This document shows positions 1 to 10,684 of a DNA stretch of 64,000 nt, one piece after another. Each line of letters opens with the position of its first letter. The first letter of the stretch is position 1. Location: positions 1 through 64,000 of the forward strand of contig NZ_CP039435.1 in the NCBI RefSeq assembly GCF_005484585.1. Direction: 5' to 3'. A program made the position numbers and the translations under genes. Source of the DNA: Brevundimonas sp. SGAir0440 (GTDB taxonomy: Bacteria; Pseudomonadota; Alphaproteobacteria; Caulobacterales; Caulobacteraceae). The notes under the pieces were generated by a model that was not told the DNA's origin, searched no databases, and worked only from the letters and a program-made list of their open reading frames with translations.

Positions 1-1455
1 ATGGCAGGCGGAACGAAGACGTCGGGACTGACGGATCCGGACCGCATCTGGAGCGAGGCGTCCGTGCGCCTGCGCGCTGAAATCGGCGATGGTCCCTTCT
101 CGTCCTATATCGCCCCGTCGGCCGTCCGCCTGGACAACGCCGGCCATCTGATCCTGGTCACCCCGACCGCCTATGCCCGCGACTGGGTGCGCAAGAACGC
201 CCTGCGTCGCATGAACGAGCTGTGGCTGGGCCTGGACGGCCTGTCACGCCGTCTCGAGGTGCGCTGCCGCGCCGAAGTGGGTTCGGCCCCGCCGGCCTCG
301 GCCGTGATGCCGGGCAATGTGGTGGACGCCGCCCCGCGCCTGGCCGCCTTCGCCGCCACGCCGCAGATGGCGCCCGCCGCCCCGATCAGCGCCGACGGCG
401 CCCGCGCCGTTCGCGCCGCCGGTCTGCAGGATCGCCTGACATTCGACAGCTTCGTCGAGGGTCAGGGCAACGCCTTCGCCCTGGCCATCGCCAAACAGGT
501 GGCCAGCTGGGCCGACGGACACTTCAACCCCGTCTTCTTCTGCGGCCCCTACGGTTACGGCAAGACCCATCTGCTGAACGCCATCGCCTGGGAGGCCCAG
601 CGTCTGCGTCCCGAGGCCAAGGTCGTCTATCTGACCGCCGAACGCTTCCTGTCCACCTTCGTCAAGGCGATGCAGGACCGCTCGACCGCCGCCTTCAAGG
701 AAAGCCTGCGCTCGGCCGACATGCTGCTGCTGGACGACGTCCAGTTCGTGGGCGGCAAGACCTCGACCCAGGAAGAACTGCTCTCGACCCTGACCGCCCT
801 GATCGAGGACGGCAAACGCATCGTCTTCTCGGCCGACCGTGCGCCCATGGCCCTGACCGAGGTCGAGCCGCGCCTGCGCAGCCACCTCGCCGCCGGCCTG
901 ACCTGCCCGGTCGAGGCGGGCGACCGCGAGCTGAAGATCGCCGTGGCCCAGAACCGTCTGAAGGCCCTGTCAGCCCTGGGCGTCGTCCAGGGCGAGGCCA
1001 ACCCCGAAGTCCTGGCCCAGCTGGTGGACCGCACCCCCGGCTCGATGCGCGAGCTCGAGGGCGCCGTGAACACTTTGGCCGCCGCCGCGGGCGCGCGCCT
1101 GTCGTCGGTGTCGGTGGACGAAGCCTCGACCCTTTTGGGCATGGCCATGCGCGGCGGTCCCGAGCGTCGCATCACCGTGGACGAGATTCAGAAGACGGTC
1201 GCCGACCACTTCAACATGAAACAGGCCGACCTGCTCAGCGAGCGCCGCACCCGTTCGATCGCTCGCCCGCGCCAAATCGCCATGTATCTGTGCAAGCAGC
1301 ACACGACCCGCTCCTACCCCGACATCGGCCGTCGTTTCGGCGGACGTGACCACACCACGGTCCTGCACGGCGTGCGCAAGATCGAGGAGCTGATGCCGCA
1401 GGACGATCAGATCGCTCGCGACGTCGAGGCCCTGACGCGCAAGCTGCGGGGCTGA
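1..1455 (+). CDS. dnaA: Chromosomal replication initiator DnaA
   Basis: ATP-dependent initiator that binds DnaA boxes and melts the origin. The 484-residue protein has an N-terminal helical domain (about 1-90), a variable Ala/Pro-rich linker (about 95-140), an AAA+ ATPase core and a C-terminal DNA-binding domain. Visible motifs are Walker A GPYGYGKT (182-189), Walker B MLLLDDVQF (241-249) and the DnaA signature GGRDHTT (447-453). The ATG is the first base of the window, which suggests the chromosome was linearised here, so the dnaA promoter and any upstream boxes are not visible. dnaN, recF and gyrB follow on the same strand, the classical bacterial order. Length and motifs match the family. 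Confidence 0.98.
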   Translation: MAGGTKTSGLTDPDRIWSEASVRLRAEIGDGPFSSYIAPSAVRLDNAGHLILVTPTAYARDWVRKNALRRMNELWLGLDGLSRRLEVRCRAEVGSAPPASAVMPGNVVDAAPRLAAFAATPQMAPAAPISADGARAVRAAGLQDRLTFDSFVEGQGNAFALAIAKQVASWADGHFNPVFFCGPYGYGKTHLLNAIAWEAQRLRPEAKVVYLTAERFLSTFVKAMQDRSTAAFKESLRSADMLLLDDVQFVGGKTSTQEELLSTLTALIEDGKRIVFSADRAPMALTEVEPRLRSHLAAGLTCPVEAGDRELKIAVAQNRLKALSALGVVQGEANPEVLAQLVDRTPGSMRELEGAVNTLAAAAGARLSSVSVDEASTLLGMAMRGGPERRITVDEIQKTVADHFNMKQADLLSERRTRSIARPRQIAMYLCKQHTTRSYPDIGRRFGGRDHTTVLHGVRKIEELMPQDDQIARDVEALTRKLRG

Positions 1456-1564
1456 AGCTGTGGAGCAGCGGGTCTGACCCGTTGCTCCCGCCGCGCAATC
1501 CGCTAGTGTCCCAGGTCACTTAACCGCAGCCGCCTTGCGAGTCGGCCGCGCCGGGCGAGACGAC

Positions 1565-2683
1565 ATGCAGCTGACCATCGAACGATCCGCGCTCCTGAAG
1601 GCCCTGGGCCACGTGCAGAGCGTCGTCGAACGTCGAAACACCATTCCGATCCTGTCCAACGTCCTGCTGAGCGCGGGCCGCGACCGGCTGGCCTTCGCCG
1701 CCACCGATCTGGACATGGAGATGGTGGACGAGGCCGAGGCCCAGGTTCAGGTCGAGGGTCAGATCACGGCCCCCGCCCACACCCTGTACGAAATCGTGCG
1801 CAAGCTGCCGGAAGGCGCCGAGGTCTCGCTGCTCTATTCCGGCGACGATCCCCGCCTGGTCGTCTCGGCCGGCCGGTCGCGCTTCAACCTGCCGGTCCTG
1901 CCGGCGGGCGACTTCCCCGTCATGTCCACCGACAGCGCCGGGGCCTCCTACGTCCTGCCCAAGGAGGACCTGGCCCGCCTGATCGACAAGACCCGGTTCG
2001 CTGTATCGACCGAGGAAACCCGCTATTATCTGAACGGCCTTTATCTTCACACGGTCGCCGAACAGGGCATCCCCCTGCTGCGCGCCGTCGCCACCGACGG
2101 CCACCGCCTGGCCCTGGCCGAGACCCCGGCGCCCGAGGGCGCGGCCGGCGGCCCTGGCGTCATCGTGCCGCGCAAGACGGTGGACCAGGTCCGCCGCCTG
2201 CTGGACGACGCCGGCGGCGCGGTCGAGGTCACCGTCTCGGCCCAAAAGATCCGCTTCCAGATGGGCGAGGCGTCCCTGACGTCCAAGGTCATCGACGGCG
2301 CCTTCCCTGACTATCTGCGCGTCATTCCGCGCGGCAACGACAAACAGGCCGACATCGACAACGCCCTGTTCGCCAAGGCCGTCGATCGCGTCGCCACCAT
2401 CTCGGCCGAGAAGAGCCGTTCGGTGAAACTGGCGTTCGACAACGACCGGGTGAAGCTGACCGTGCGCAACATGGAAGCCGGACAGGCCGAGGAAGAGGTC
2501 GAGATCGGCTATTCCGACGAACCGTTCGAGATCGGCTTCAACGCCCGCTACCTGCTGGACGTCGCCGGCCAGATCACCGGCGAAAACGCCGCCTTCCGCT
2601 TCGCCGACCCGGCCTCCCCGACCCTGGTGCTCGATCCGGGCGATCCGGGCGTTCAGTATGTGCTGATGCCGCTGCGGGTCTAG
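1565..2683 (+). CDS. dnaN: DNA polymerase III beta subunit (sliding clamp)
   Basis: Ring-shaped processivity clamp that tethers polymerase III to DNA. The 372-residue product starts MQLTIERSALLKAL and ends QYVLMPLRV, the conserved C-terminus that closes the partner-binding pocket. Three repeated clamp folds of about 120 residues are expected over this length. An upstream in-frame TTG at 1535 would add ten residues, but the ATG at 1565 gives the normal family N-terminus and is preferred. It lies 109 bp after dnaA and may share its transcript. Confidence 0.97.
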   Translation: MQLTIERSALLKALGHVQSVVERRNTIPILSNVLLSAGRDRLAFAATDLDMEMVDEAEAQVQVEGQITAPAHTLYEIVRKLPEGAEVSLLYSGDDPRLVVSAGRSRFNLPVLPAGDFPVMSTDSAGASYVLPKEDLARLIDKTRFAVSTEETRYYLNGLYLHTVAEQGIPLLRAVATDGHRLALAETPAPEGAAGGPGVIVPRKTVDQVRRLLDDAGGAVEVTVSAQKIRFQMGEASLTSKVIDGAFPDYLRVIPRGNDKQADIDNALFAKAVDRVATISAEKSRSVKLAFDNDRVKLTVRNMEAGQAEEEVEIGYSDEPFEIGFNARYLLDVAGQITGENAAFRFADPASPTLVLDPGDPGVQYVLMPLRV

Positions 2684-2685
2684 TC

Positions 2686-2765
2686 AGTGGCGAGTGATTA
2701 GTGGCGCGTGGCGAGCAGGATCAGCTTCGCATTGACTCGCCACGCGCCACTCGCCACTCGCCACT
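2686..2765. repeat. Nested inverted repeat between dnaN and recF
   Basis: A 15-base arm GTGGCGCGTGGCGAG (2701-2715) is exactly complementary to 2736-2750. The flanking 10-mer AGTGGCGAGT (2686-2695) is complementary to two overlapping copies at 2749-2758 and 2756-2765. The RNA could form a long GC-rich hairpin with a loop of about 20 bases ending just before the recF start codon. It could be an attenuator, a terminator without a U run, or an interspersed palindromic element; the sequence does not decide. Confidence 0.8.
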
Positions 2766-2766
2766 T

Positions 2767-3888
2767 GTGATCACCTCCCTCACCCTCACCGACTTCCGCT
2801 CGTATGCAGGCGCCCGGCTGGCGATGACCTCCGGGCCCGTGGTGCTGCATGGGCCGAACGGGGCGGGAAAGACCAATCTCTTGGAGGCGATCAGCCTGCT
2901 GACCCCCGGCAAGGGACTGCGGGGCGCGACGGCGGCCGAGATGGGGCGGCGCGAGCCGGGCGAGGCGACCGGACGCGCCTGGGCCGTCATGGTCGAACTG
3001 GACGACGAGACGCGGCTGGGCACCGGGGTCCAGGCGGCGGGGGCCGCGCGGCGTATCGTGCGGATCGACGGCGAGACAGCCCAGCCCGGGCGGCTGCTCG
3101 ACTATCTGCGTCCCGTCTGGGCCACGCCGGAACAGGACCGGCTGTTCTCCGACGCGCGCGCCGAGCGGTTGAAGTTCTTCGACCGGCTGGTCTTCGCCGC
3201 CGATCCCGACCACGCCGCCAGCGTCTCCGCCTATGAAAAGGCGCTGCGAGAGCGGCTGCGCCTATTGAACGACGCCCAGGACGGGCGTGAGGCCGACCCC
3301 GTCTGGCTGGACGCCCTGGAGGTTCGGCTGGGCGAGGCCGGAGCCCGCGCCGCCCTCGCCCGCGTCGCCGCCCTGCACGCGCTCCAGGCCGCCATCGACG
3401 CCCGCAGCGATCGTCCCTTTCCTCAGGCCGACCTGGGTCTGGACGGCGCCGCCGAACAGATGGCCGAAGCGGGCGCCGAGGAGGACGAGATCGCCGCCGC
3501 CATCCGCGAGGGCCTGGCCAAGGCTCGCGCCCGAGACGGCGCCGCCGGACGCTCGCTGTTCGGGCCGCACCGCACCGACCTGACCGCGCTTCACCGCGAG
3601 AAACAGCGCCCCGCCGCCGAGGGCTCTTCGGGCGAGCAGAAGGCCCTGGTCCTGAACCTGATCCTGGCCCAGATCGCGCGGCTTTCCGATCACGCCGCCC
3701 GCCCGATCCTGCTGCTGGACGAAGCCCCCGCCCACCTCGACGAGGCGCGTCGCACGGCCCTGTTCGACGAGATCACGGCGCTGGATCTTCAGGCCTTCAT
3801 GACCGGCACCGAACGCGACCTGTTCGCCGGTCTGGAAGGCCGCGCCCAGTTCGTCCGCGTGGCCGGCGGCGCGCTGGAAACCGACTAG
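2767..3888 (+). CDS. recF: DNA replication and repair protein RecF
   Basis: SMC-like ATPase that binds gapped DNA and helps RecO/RecR load RecA at stalled forks. Walker [15 protein letters not shown] lies near the N-terminus, the ABC signature [10 protein letters not shown] near the C-terminus, and Walker [13 protein letters not shown] follows. The frame is open from GTG 2701, but the first 22 residues would be encoded by the inverted repeat. GTG 2767 gives [15 protein letters not shown], the normal RecF start, and a 373-residue protein, so I place the start there. It lies between dnaN and gyrB as in many bacteria. Confidence 0.94.
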   Translation: MITSLTLTDFRSYAGARLAMTSGPVVLHGPNGAGKTNLLEAISLLTPGKGLRGATAAEMGRREPGEATGRAWAVMVELDDETRLGTGVQAAGAARRIVRIDGETAQPGRLLDYLRPVWATPEQDRLFSDARAERLKFFDRLVFAADPDHAASVSAYEKALRERLRLLNDAQDGREADPVWLDALEVRLGEAGARAALARVAALHALQAAIDARSDRPFPQADLGLDGAAEQMAEAGAEEDEIAAAIREGLAKARARDGAAGRSLFGPHRTDLTALHREKQRPAAEGSSGEQKALVLNLILAQIARLSDHAARPILLLDEAPAHLDEARRTALFDEITALDLQAFMTGTERDLFAGLEGRAQFVRVAGGALETD

Positions 3889-6459
<2,571 letters not shown>

Positions 6460-6477
6460 CGGCGAAAGGGGCGCGGC

Positions 6478-6918
6478 CTACTGGCCGCGTCCGCCCGCGA
6501 TGAAGGCCTGGATGGTCGGGAAGGCCGCCGTCTGGGGCCGCATGTCCTCGCAGGCGAAGGATTTGATGGCGCCATAGATGCCGCCGGCCGGTGTCGCTTC
6601 CCACGGCGTATCCTCGGAATAGCGATCGGTTTCCGCCCCGTCCGCGCCATAGGTCACTGTCGCGCCTGAACGCGACTGGCCGTCCGAGCACCGCACCATG
6701 ACCTCTTCGGTCTCATGGCTGAGATTGGTCGCCTCGCCGCGCGCGGGCACCCGCGCCATCCGCGTCGTCGCCACGCCGTCCACCGGCGTCAGCGCATCGA
6801 TATCCACCAGATAGACGGTGGTGTCGCTGCGTGAAAACGTGGCCCAGCTTTCGGCCGCCGATGGCGATGCGATCGCCGCCGTCGCCAGGATCGCCGCCAC
6901 GCCGATTGTTCTGATCAT
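6478..6918 (-). CDS. Small exported protein, surface-adhesin-E-like
   Basis: A 146-residue protein with a clear signal peptide (MIRTIGVAAILATAAIASPSAA). The mature part begins ESWATFSRSDTTVYLVDIDAL, resembling the short beta-rich proteins grouped with surface adhesin E: a Trp near the N-terminus, a predicted strand reading 'YLVDID', and two Cys that could form a disulfide. The match is by pattern only. It lies downstream of another small exported protein on the same strand and converges with gyrB. Function unknown. Confidence 0.75.
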   Translation of the reverse strand: MIRTIGVAAILATAAIASPSAAESWATFSRSDTTVYLVDIDALTPVDGVATTRMARVPARGEATNLSHETEEVMVRCSDGQSRSGATVTYGADGAETDRYSEDTPWEATPAGGIYGAIKSFACEDMRPQTAAFPTIQAFIAGGRGQ

Positions 6919-7005
6919 CCTCTTCCCTCCCCAGGCAAGGCGATCATTTCATACCCGCGCGCGCGAGAATTCAATCTCTCGCGAAGGCTCCGAAAGCGTT
7001 TTCGA

Positions 7006-7392
7006 TCAGGGCCGATCGCGAGACGGCAGGGCCTCGATCTCAGTGGTCGTCAGCTTCCTGGCGATGCGCACGCGGCACGGTTGAGGGCCCGTCGCCGGAC
7101 TGAGCAAGGCGGCCTGATCGCCGGGACACAGGCGGCTGGATCCGGCGACAGGTTCCAGTGCGATCGACAGGGCGCGGGTCATGTCGCGACAGAAGGGGGT
7201 CTCGATCTGAAACACCCCGGCGTCGGCTGTGCGGACATACAGGGTCTGGTCGTTCGGCGCGGTGAAGTTTCGCACCAGATTGGGCCGGAAACACTGGCCG
7301 GCGTCGGCGCGGCTGGCCGTCGCCACGCCCGGCGAGGGCGCACAGGCCGACACGGCGAGGAAAGCCGCAGACGACAGAATGAGGCGATGCAT
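7006..7392 (-). CDS. Small secreted or lipoprotein, DUF6491-like
   Basis: A 128-residue protein starting MHRLILSSAAFLAVSACAPSP, whose AVSAC segment is a plausible lipobox. The mature sequence has the pattern CFRPNLVRNFTAPNDQTLYVRT, typical of short DUF6491-like proteins common in Caulobacterales and Sphingomonadales, with four more Cys that may pair. An upstream in-frame start would add 60 low-complexity residues overlapping mnmC, so ATG at 7392 is preferred. It lies 26 bp after mnmC on the same strand. Function unknown. Confidence 0.75.
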   Translation of the reverse strand: MHRLILSSAAFLAVSACAPSPGVATASRADAGQCFRPNLVRNFTAPNDQTLYVRTADAGVFQIETPFCRDMTRALSIALEPVAGSSRLCPGDQAALLSPATGPQPCRVRIARKLTTTEIEALPSRDRP

Positions 7393-7418
7393 AGTCAACT
7401 CCTGAACAAGCCCCCGCT

Positions 7419-9251
7419 TCATCCTGCGCGCGTCGGCGAGGACGATGCAAGGGTGTCCGTCAGAACCGAAGACCGACGGGGCGACACGCGCGCCGACAGA
7501 TCGCCCGGCAGCGGCGAGGGCTGACCCAGGACGAGGGCGGCGATATGCTCGCCCAGCAAGGGCGCGACGCAAAACCCGCGCGACCCCAGACCGCCGAGCA
7601 TATAGAGGCCGTCATCGAGGGCGCCCGCCACAGGCAGGCGATCCGGCGTCGTGGCGCGGACCGCCGCCCGATGCTGCACCGGCCCGGCCGCCGCGATGCG
7701 CTTGGCCAACGCCGGCAGGCGCGCTTCCAAGGTCGCCAGATTTCGCGCGCTGTCGTCCTCGCGAGGCGCCGTGTCGGTGTCGCCCCGGTCATGGGTCGCG
7801 CCGAATAGCACGACTTGGCCCGTCGAAACCGCATAGCCGCCCCAGGCCATCGGATGGACGGTCACGTCCCCGTCGATCCAGTCCGCCTGGCCCCGAACGG
7901 GCGACAGGCGCGGCGTCTGGTCGAACCCGTCCAGCAGGGCGGCCGATCCCCAACCGGCGGCGAGAACCACCATATCGACCTCGCCCAGCACCGCGTCGTC
8001 TTCGCCGATCAGCCGCCAGCAGCCGTCGGCGCGCTTCAGCCGTGTCACGCGCTCAGCGCGCATCTCAGTGTCCGAAAGCCAGTTCGAGAGCACCGCCGCA
8101 GGGCGTAGCGCGAACGCCCCCTTCATCAGCAGACCGCCCTGCCCCGTCGCTTCGCCAGCGACGGCTGACGCCGCCCCGTCGTCCAGCACCACCATGTCAC
8201 CGTCATTCCAGATCGGCTGGCGGGCGATCTTTTCGAACCGGGCGGCATCGCGCGGCGCCTGAGGCAGTTGCAGCACGCCGTGGCCCGTGACGGCGTCCGG
8301 AATCGCGGCATAGAGATCGCCCGCCCGCTCCAGCGCCTGGGCGTGCAGGGCGGCGATGCCGTGATCGCCGGCATCCAGACGTGGTGTGACCAGGGCCGCC
8401 GGAAAGCCAGAGCCGCCTGCGCCCGGGCGCTCGCCCTCGAACACCATCGCCCGGACGCCCTGCGCCTTCAGGGCCCGCACCACCGATGCGCCGGCGATGC
8501 CCGCGCCGATCACGGCGACGGTGGGCTGCGGCGTCGGTTCGAAAGCCGAGGGCAGATGGGCCTCGAGCCGCTCGCGCTTGCGGCCATGACCGGGGCGCTT
8601 CTCGACGACGAAACCCTGCTCGGCCAGGCCCCGCCGCACGGCTCCGGCGACGGTGAAGGTGGCCAGGCGCGCGCCCGGCGCCGAGCGCTTGGCGATCAAG
8701 GCCATCACCTCGGGTGACCACATGCCCGGGTTCAGCGCAGGCGAGAAACCGTCCAGGAACCAGGCGTCCGCCGTTCCCGACCACTGCTCCAGCGCCCAGG
8801 CCGCGTCGCCTACGCCCACGTCCAGCACGGCGTCGAAGCCCGGCAGGTCCACCCGGTGAAAGCCCGGCGTCGCGGCCGGCCAATTCGCGATCAAGGCCTC
8901 GGTCGCCTCCGCCAGTTCGGGCCAGGCGTCCAGCGCCCGCGCCGCCTCCGCCGCCGTCAGCGGATACCCCTCGATAGAGAAGATGTGCAGCCGCCCGCCC
9001 TCGGGCCGGGTCCGTCGCCATAGTTCCAGCAGGGCGGCGATGTTCAACCCCGTGCCGAACCCCAGCTCGGCCACCGCGAAATAATCGCGGCCCGTCCAGG
9101 CGTCCGGCAGGCCACACCCCGCCAGAAACACCGCCCGCGCCTCAGCCAGGCCGTCGTCTCGGGAGAAGTAGACGTCGCCGAACCGGCCGGAGCGCGGCTC
9201 GCCCTCTTCGGTCCAGGTCAGCAGGGGCGAGGCGTCGTCGTCAGGCGTCAT
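7419..9251 (-). CDS. mnmC: Bifunctional tRNA wobble-uridine enzyme MnmC
   Basis: Completes mnm5(s2)U34 in tRNA: the C-terminal FAD domain removes the carboxymethyl group and the N-terminal methyltransferase adds the methyl group. The 610-residue protein has the SAM-binding stretch AELGFGTGLNIAALLE (about 62-77) and DAWFLDGFSPALNPGMW, then a Rossmann FAD motif VIGAGIAGASVVRAL, then the oxidase core ending MLGGLGSRGFCVAPLLGEHIAALV. Both halves are intact, so this is the fused form. It is the first of three minus-strand genes running toward gyrB. Confidence 0.95.
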   Translation of the reverse strand: MTPDDDASPLLTWTEEGEPRSGRFGDVYFSRDDGLAEARAVFLAGCGLPDAWTGRDYFAVAELGFGTGLNIAALLELWRRTRPEGGRLHIFSIEGYPLTAAEAARALDAWPELAEATEALIANWPAATPGFHRVDLPGFDAVLDVGVGDAAWALEQWSGTADAWFLDGFSPALNPGMWSPEVMALIAKRSAPGARLATFTVAGAVRRGLAEQGFVVEKRPGHGRKRERLEAHLPSAFEPTPQPTVAVIGAGIAGASVVRALKAQGVRAMVFEGERPGAGGSGFPAALVTPRLDAGDHGIAALHAQALERAGDLYAAIPDAVTGHGVLQLPQAPRDAARFEKIARQPIWNDGDMVVLDDGAASAVAGEATGQGGLLMKGAFALRPAAVLSNWLSDTEMRAERVTRLKRADGCWRLIGEDDAVLGEVDMVVLAAGWGSAALLDGFDQTPRLSPVRGQADWIDGDVTVHPMAWGGYAVSTGQVVLFGATHDRGDTDTAPREDDSARNLATLEARLPALAKRIAAAGPVQHRAAVRATTPDRLPVAGALDDGLYMLGGLGSRGFCVAPLLGEHIAALVLGQPSPLPGDLSARVSPRRSSVLTDTLASSSPTRAG

Positions 9252-9283
9252 CGCGCGGCTCTAGCACCTTCGTCGCCGACATG

Positions 9284-9310
9284 AAAAAGGCCGCTCCCGT
9301 TGGAGCGGCC
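9284..9310 (-). terminator. Rho-independent terminator after the 9337-9633 lipoprotein gene
   Basis: On the minus strand a perfect 9-bp stem (GGCCGCTCC/GGAGCGGCC) with a 4-base loop is followed by TTTTT. It lies 27 bases downstream of the lipoprotein stop codon and separates that gene from mnmC. Confidence 0.9.
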
Positions 9311-9336
9311 TCTTCGGGTTTAGGTTTCGACGCGGC

Positions 9337-9633
9337 CTAGTGCGCGGCCGCCGAACCGTGCGCGGGCGCGACGGGCGCGGGCGCGGCGGCTGAGGCGTCG
9401 GCGCCCTGCATCGTCGTGGCGGCCTGGGCGGCGGTGTCTTCCTGAATAGCCTGATTGGCCGCCGCTTCGGCGTCCTTTGCGGCCTGATCGACCGTCAAGG
9501 CAGCTTCTTCAGCGCTGCCGGCGGCCTCGACCGCATCGGTGGCCGGCGCTTCGGCCTTTTCTTCCGGGGCCTTGCTGCAGGCGGCCAGGACCAGGAACGC
9601 GGCGGATGCGGCGACGAGGGCTTTGATACGCAT
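9337..9633 (-). CDS. Small Ala-rich lipoprotein
   Basis: A 98-residue protein with a lipoprotein signal (MRIKALVAASAAFLVLAACSKAPEE; lipobox LAAC, lipidated Cys about residue 19). The mature part is acidic, Ala/Glu-rich and probably helical or disordered (DAVEAAGSAEEAALTVDQAA), ending in an Ala/Pro/His tail. It is a single-gene unit with its own terminator. Low-complexity envelope lipoproteins of this type are common; no function can be assigned. Confidence 0.75.
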   Translation of the reverse strand: MRIKALVAASAAFLVLAACSKAPEEKAEAPATDAVEAAGSAEEAALTVDQAAKDAEAAANQAIQEDTAAQAATTMQGADASAAAPAPVAPAHGSAAAH

Positions 9634-9731
9634 GAAGATGTCTCCGAAGCTTGCGAGACCGGAACGTCTCTTGGCGCAAACGATAGGGCCGCCGCGCTTG
9701 GCAGGGCAAGTTAAGATCAGGAAAGTCGGGA

Positions 9732-10598
9732 TCAGTCGGCGGTGATGCTGTTCAGCGCCTCTTCCATCTCGCTGAACGAAGGCTGCGAGGAAGAAGGAAT
9801 GTCGCCGCGGCCGATCTCGACCGAGATCTGGGCGGCGTTGCCGTGCAGGTGGGCGACCAGAACCGATTGGATGATCTTATAGTAGGCGGCTTCCTCGTTG
9901 ATGATTGCGGTCAGGCGCGCCGCGAACGGACCCACCAGACCATAGGCCAGGAACACACCCATGAAGGTGCCGACCAGGGCGCCGCCGATCATGGTGCCCA
10001 GCACCTCGGGCGGCTCGGTGATCGAACCCATGGTCTTGATGACCCCCAGCACGGCGGCGACGATGCCCAGCGCCGGCAGGCCGTCGGCCAGGTTCTGAAG
10101 CGCGTGGGCGTTTTCCAGATGCTCGTGATGGTGCTTTTCGAGCTGCTTTTCCATCGCATCCTCGACCTGGTGCGGATCCTCCAGGTTCATCGTCATCATC
10201 CGCAGGGTGTCGCAGATGAAGTCGACGGCGAAATGGTCCTTCAGCACCTTGGGGTACTTCTGGAAGATGGTCGATTCCTTGGGCTTTTCGATATGGCTTT
10301 CCAGCGCCACCACGCCCTTGGACTTCATCGTCTTGGTCAGCTGAAACAGCAGCGACAGCAGGTCCTTGTAGTCCTGCTTCTTCCACTTCGGCCCGGCAAA
10401 GGTCTTGCCCAGCCCGCCCATGGCCCCCTTGATCACCGGCATGGAGTTGGAGATCAGGAAGGCGGCGATGCCCGCTCCGCCGATCGCCATCAGCTCGTGC
10501 GGCGCGGCGTGCAGGATCACTTCGAACTTGCCGCCCGAAATGGCGTAGCTGCCGAAGACGAGGCCGAACAGCAGCACGATGCCGATGATCTGGAACAT
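9732..10598 (-). CDS. motA: Flagellar motor stator protein MotA
   Basis: Inner-membrane subunit of the proton-driven stator that turns the flagellum. The 288-residue protein begins MFQIIGIVLLFGLVFGSYAISGG and shows the family segments HAAPHELMAIGGAGIAAFL, a large cytoplasmic loop, and the last membrane pair (VAAVLGVIKTMG and GGALVGTFMGVFLAYG) that packs against MotB. TTG at 10610 would add four residues; ATG at 10598 matches the family. No motB is adjacent, so the stator genes are split. Confidence 0.95.
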   Translation of the reverse strand: MFQIIGIVLLFGLVFGSYAISGGKFEVILHAAPHELMAIGGAGIAAFLISNSMPVIKGAMGGLGKTFAGPKWKKQDYKDLLSLLFQLTKTMKSKGVVALESHIEKPKESTIFQKYPKVLKDHFAVDFICDTLRMMTMNLEDPHQVEDAMEKQLEKHHHEHLENAHALQNLADGLPALGIVAAVLGVIKTMGSITEPPEVLGTMIGGALVGTFMGVFLAYGLVGPFAARLTAIINEEAAYYKIIQSVLVAHLHGNAAQISVEIGRGDIPSSSQPSFSEMEEALNSITAD

Positions 10599-10639
10599 GG
10601 AGGCGAACAATCCTGACGCGAGAGGTCGGGACTATCGCC

Positions 10640-10672
10640 ATTAATCATTAAGACGGCGTTTCGCGAACGCCG
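10640..10672 (-). terminator. Possible terminator after the acyl-CoA synthetase gene
   Basis: On the minus strand a 7-bp stem (CGGCGTT/AACGCCG, loop of 5) lies 13 bases after the stop at 10685 and is followed by the AT-rich TCTTAATGATTAA. There is no continuous U run, so it may be a weak terminator, and the same AT-rich bases could be part of the motA promoter. Confidence 0.45.
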
Positions 10673-10684
10673 CCTTCCCAGTCG

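Noticed and set aside
10640..10651. TTAATGATTAA upstream of motA as a CtrA box
   Set aside because: The two TTAA elements are 3 bases apart, not 7, so it does not fit the CtrA spacing.
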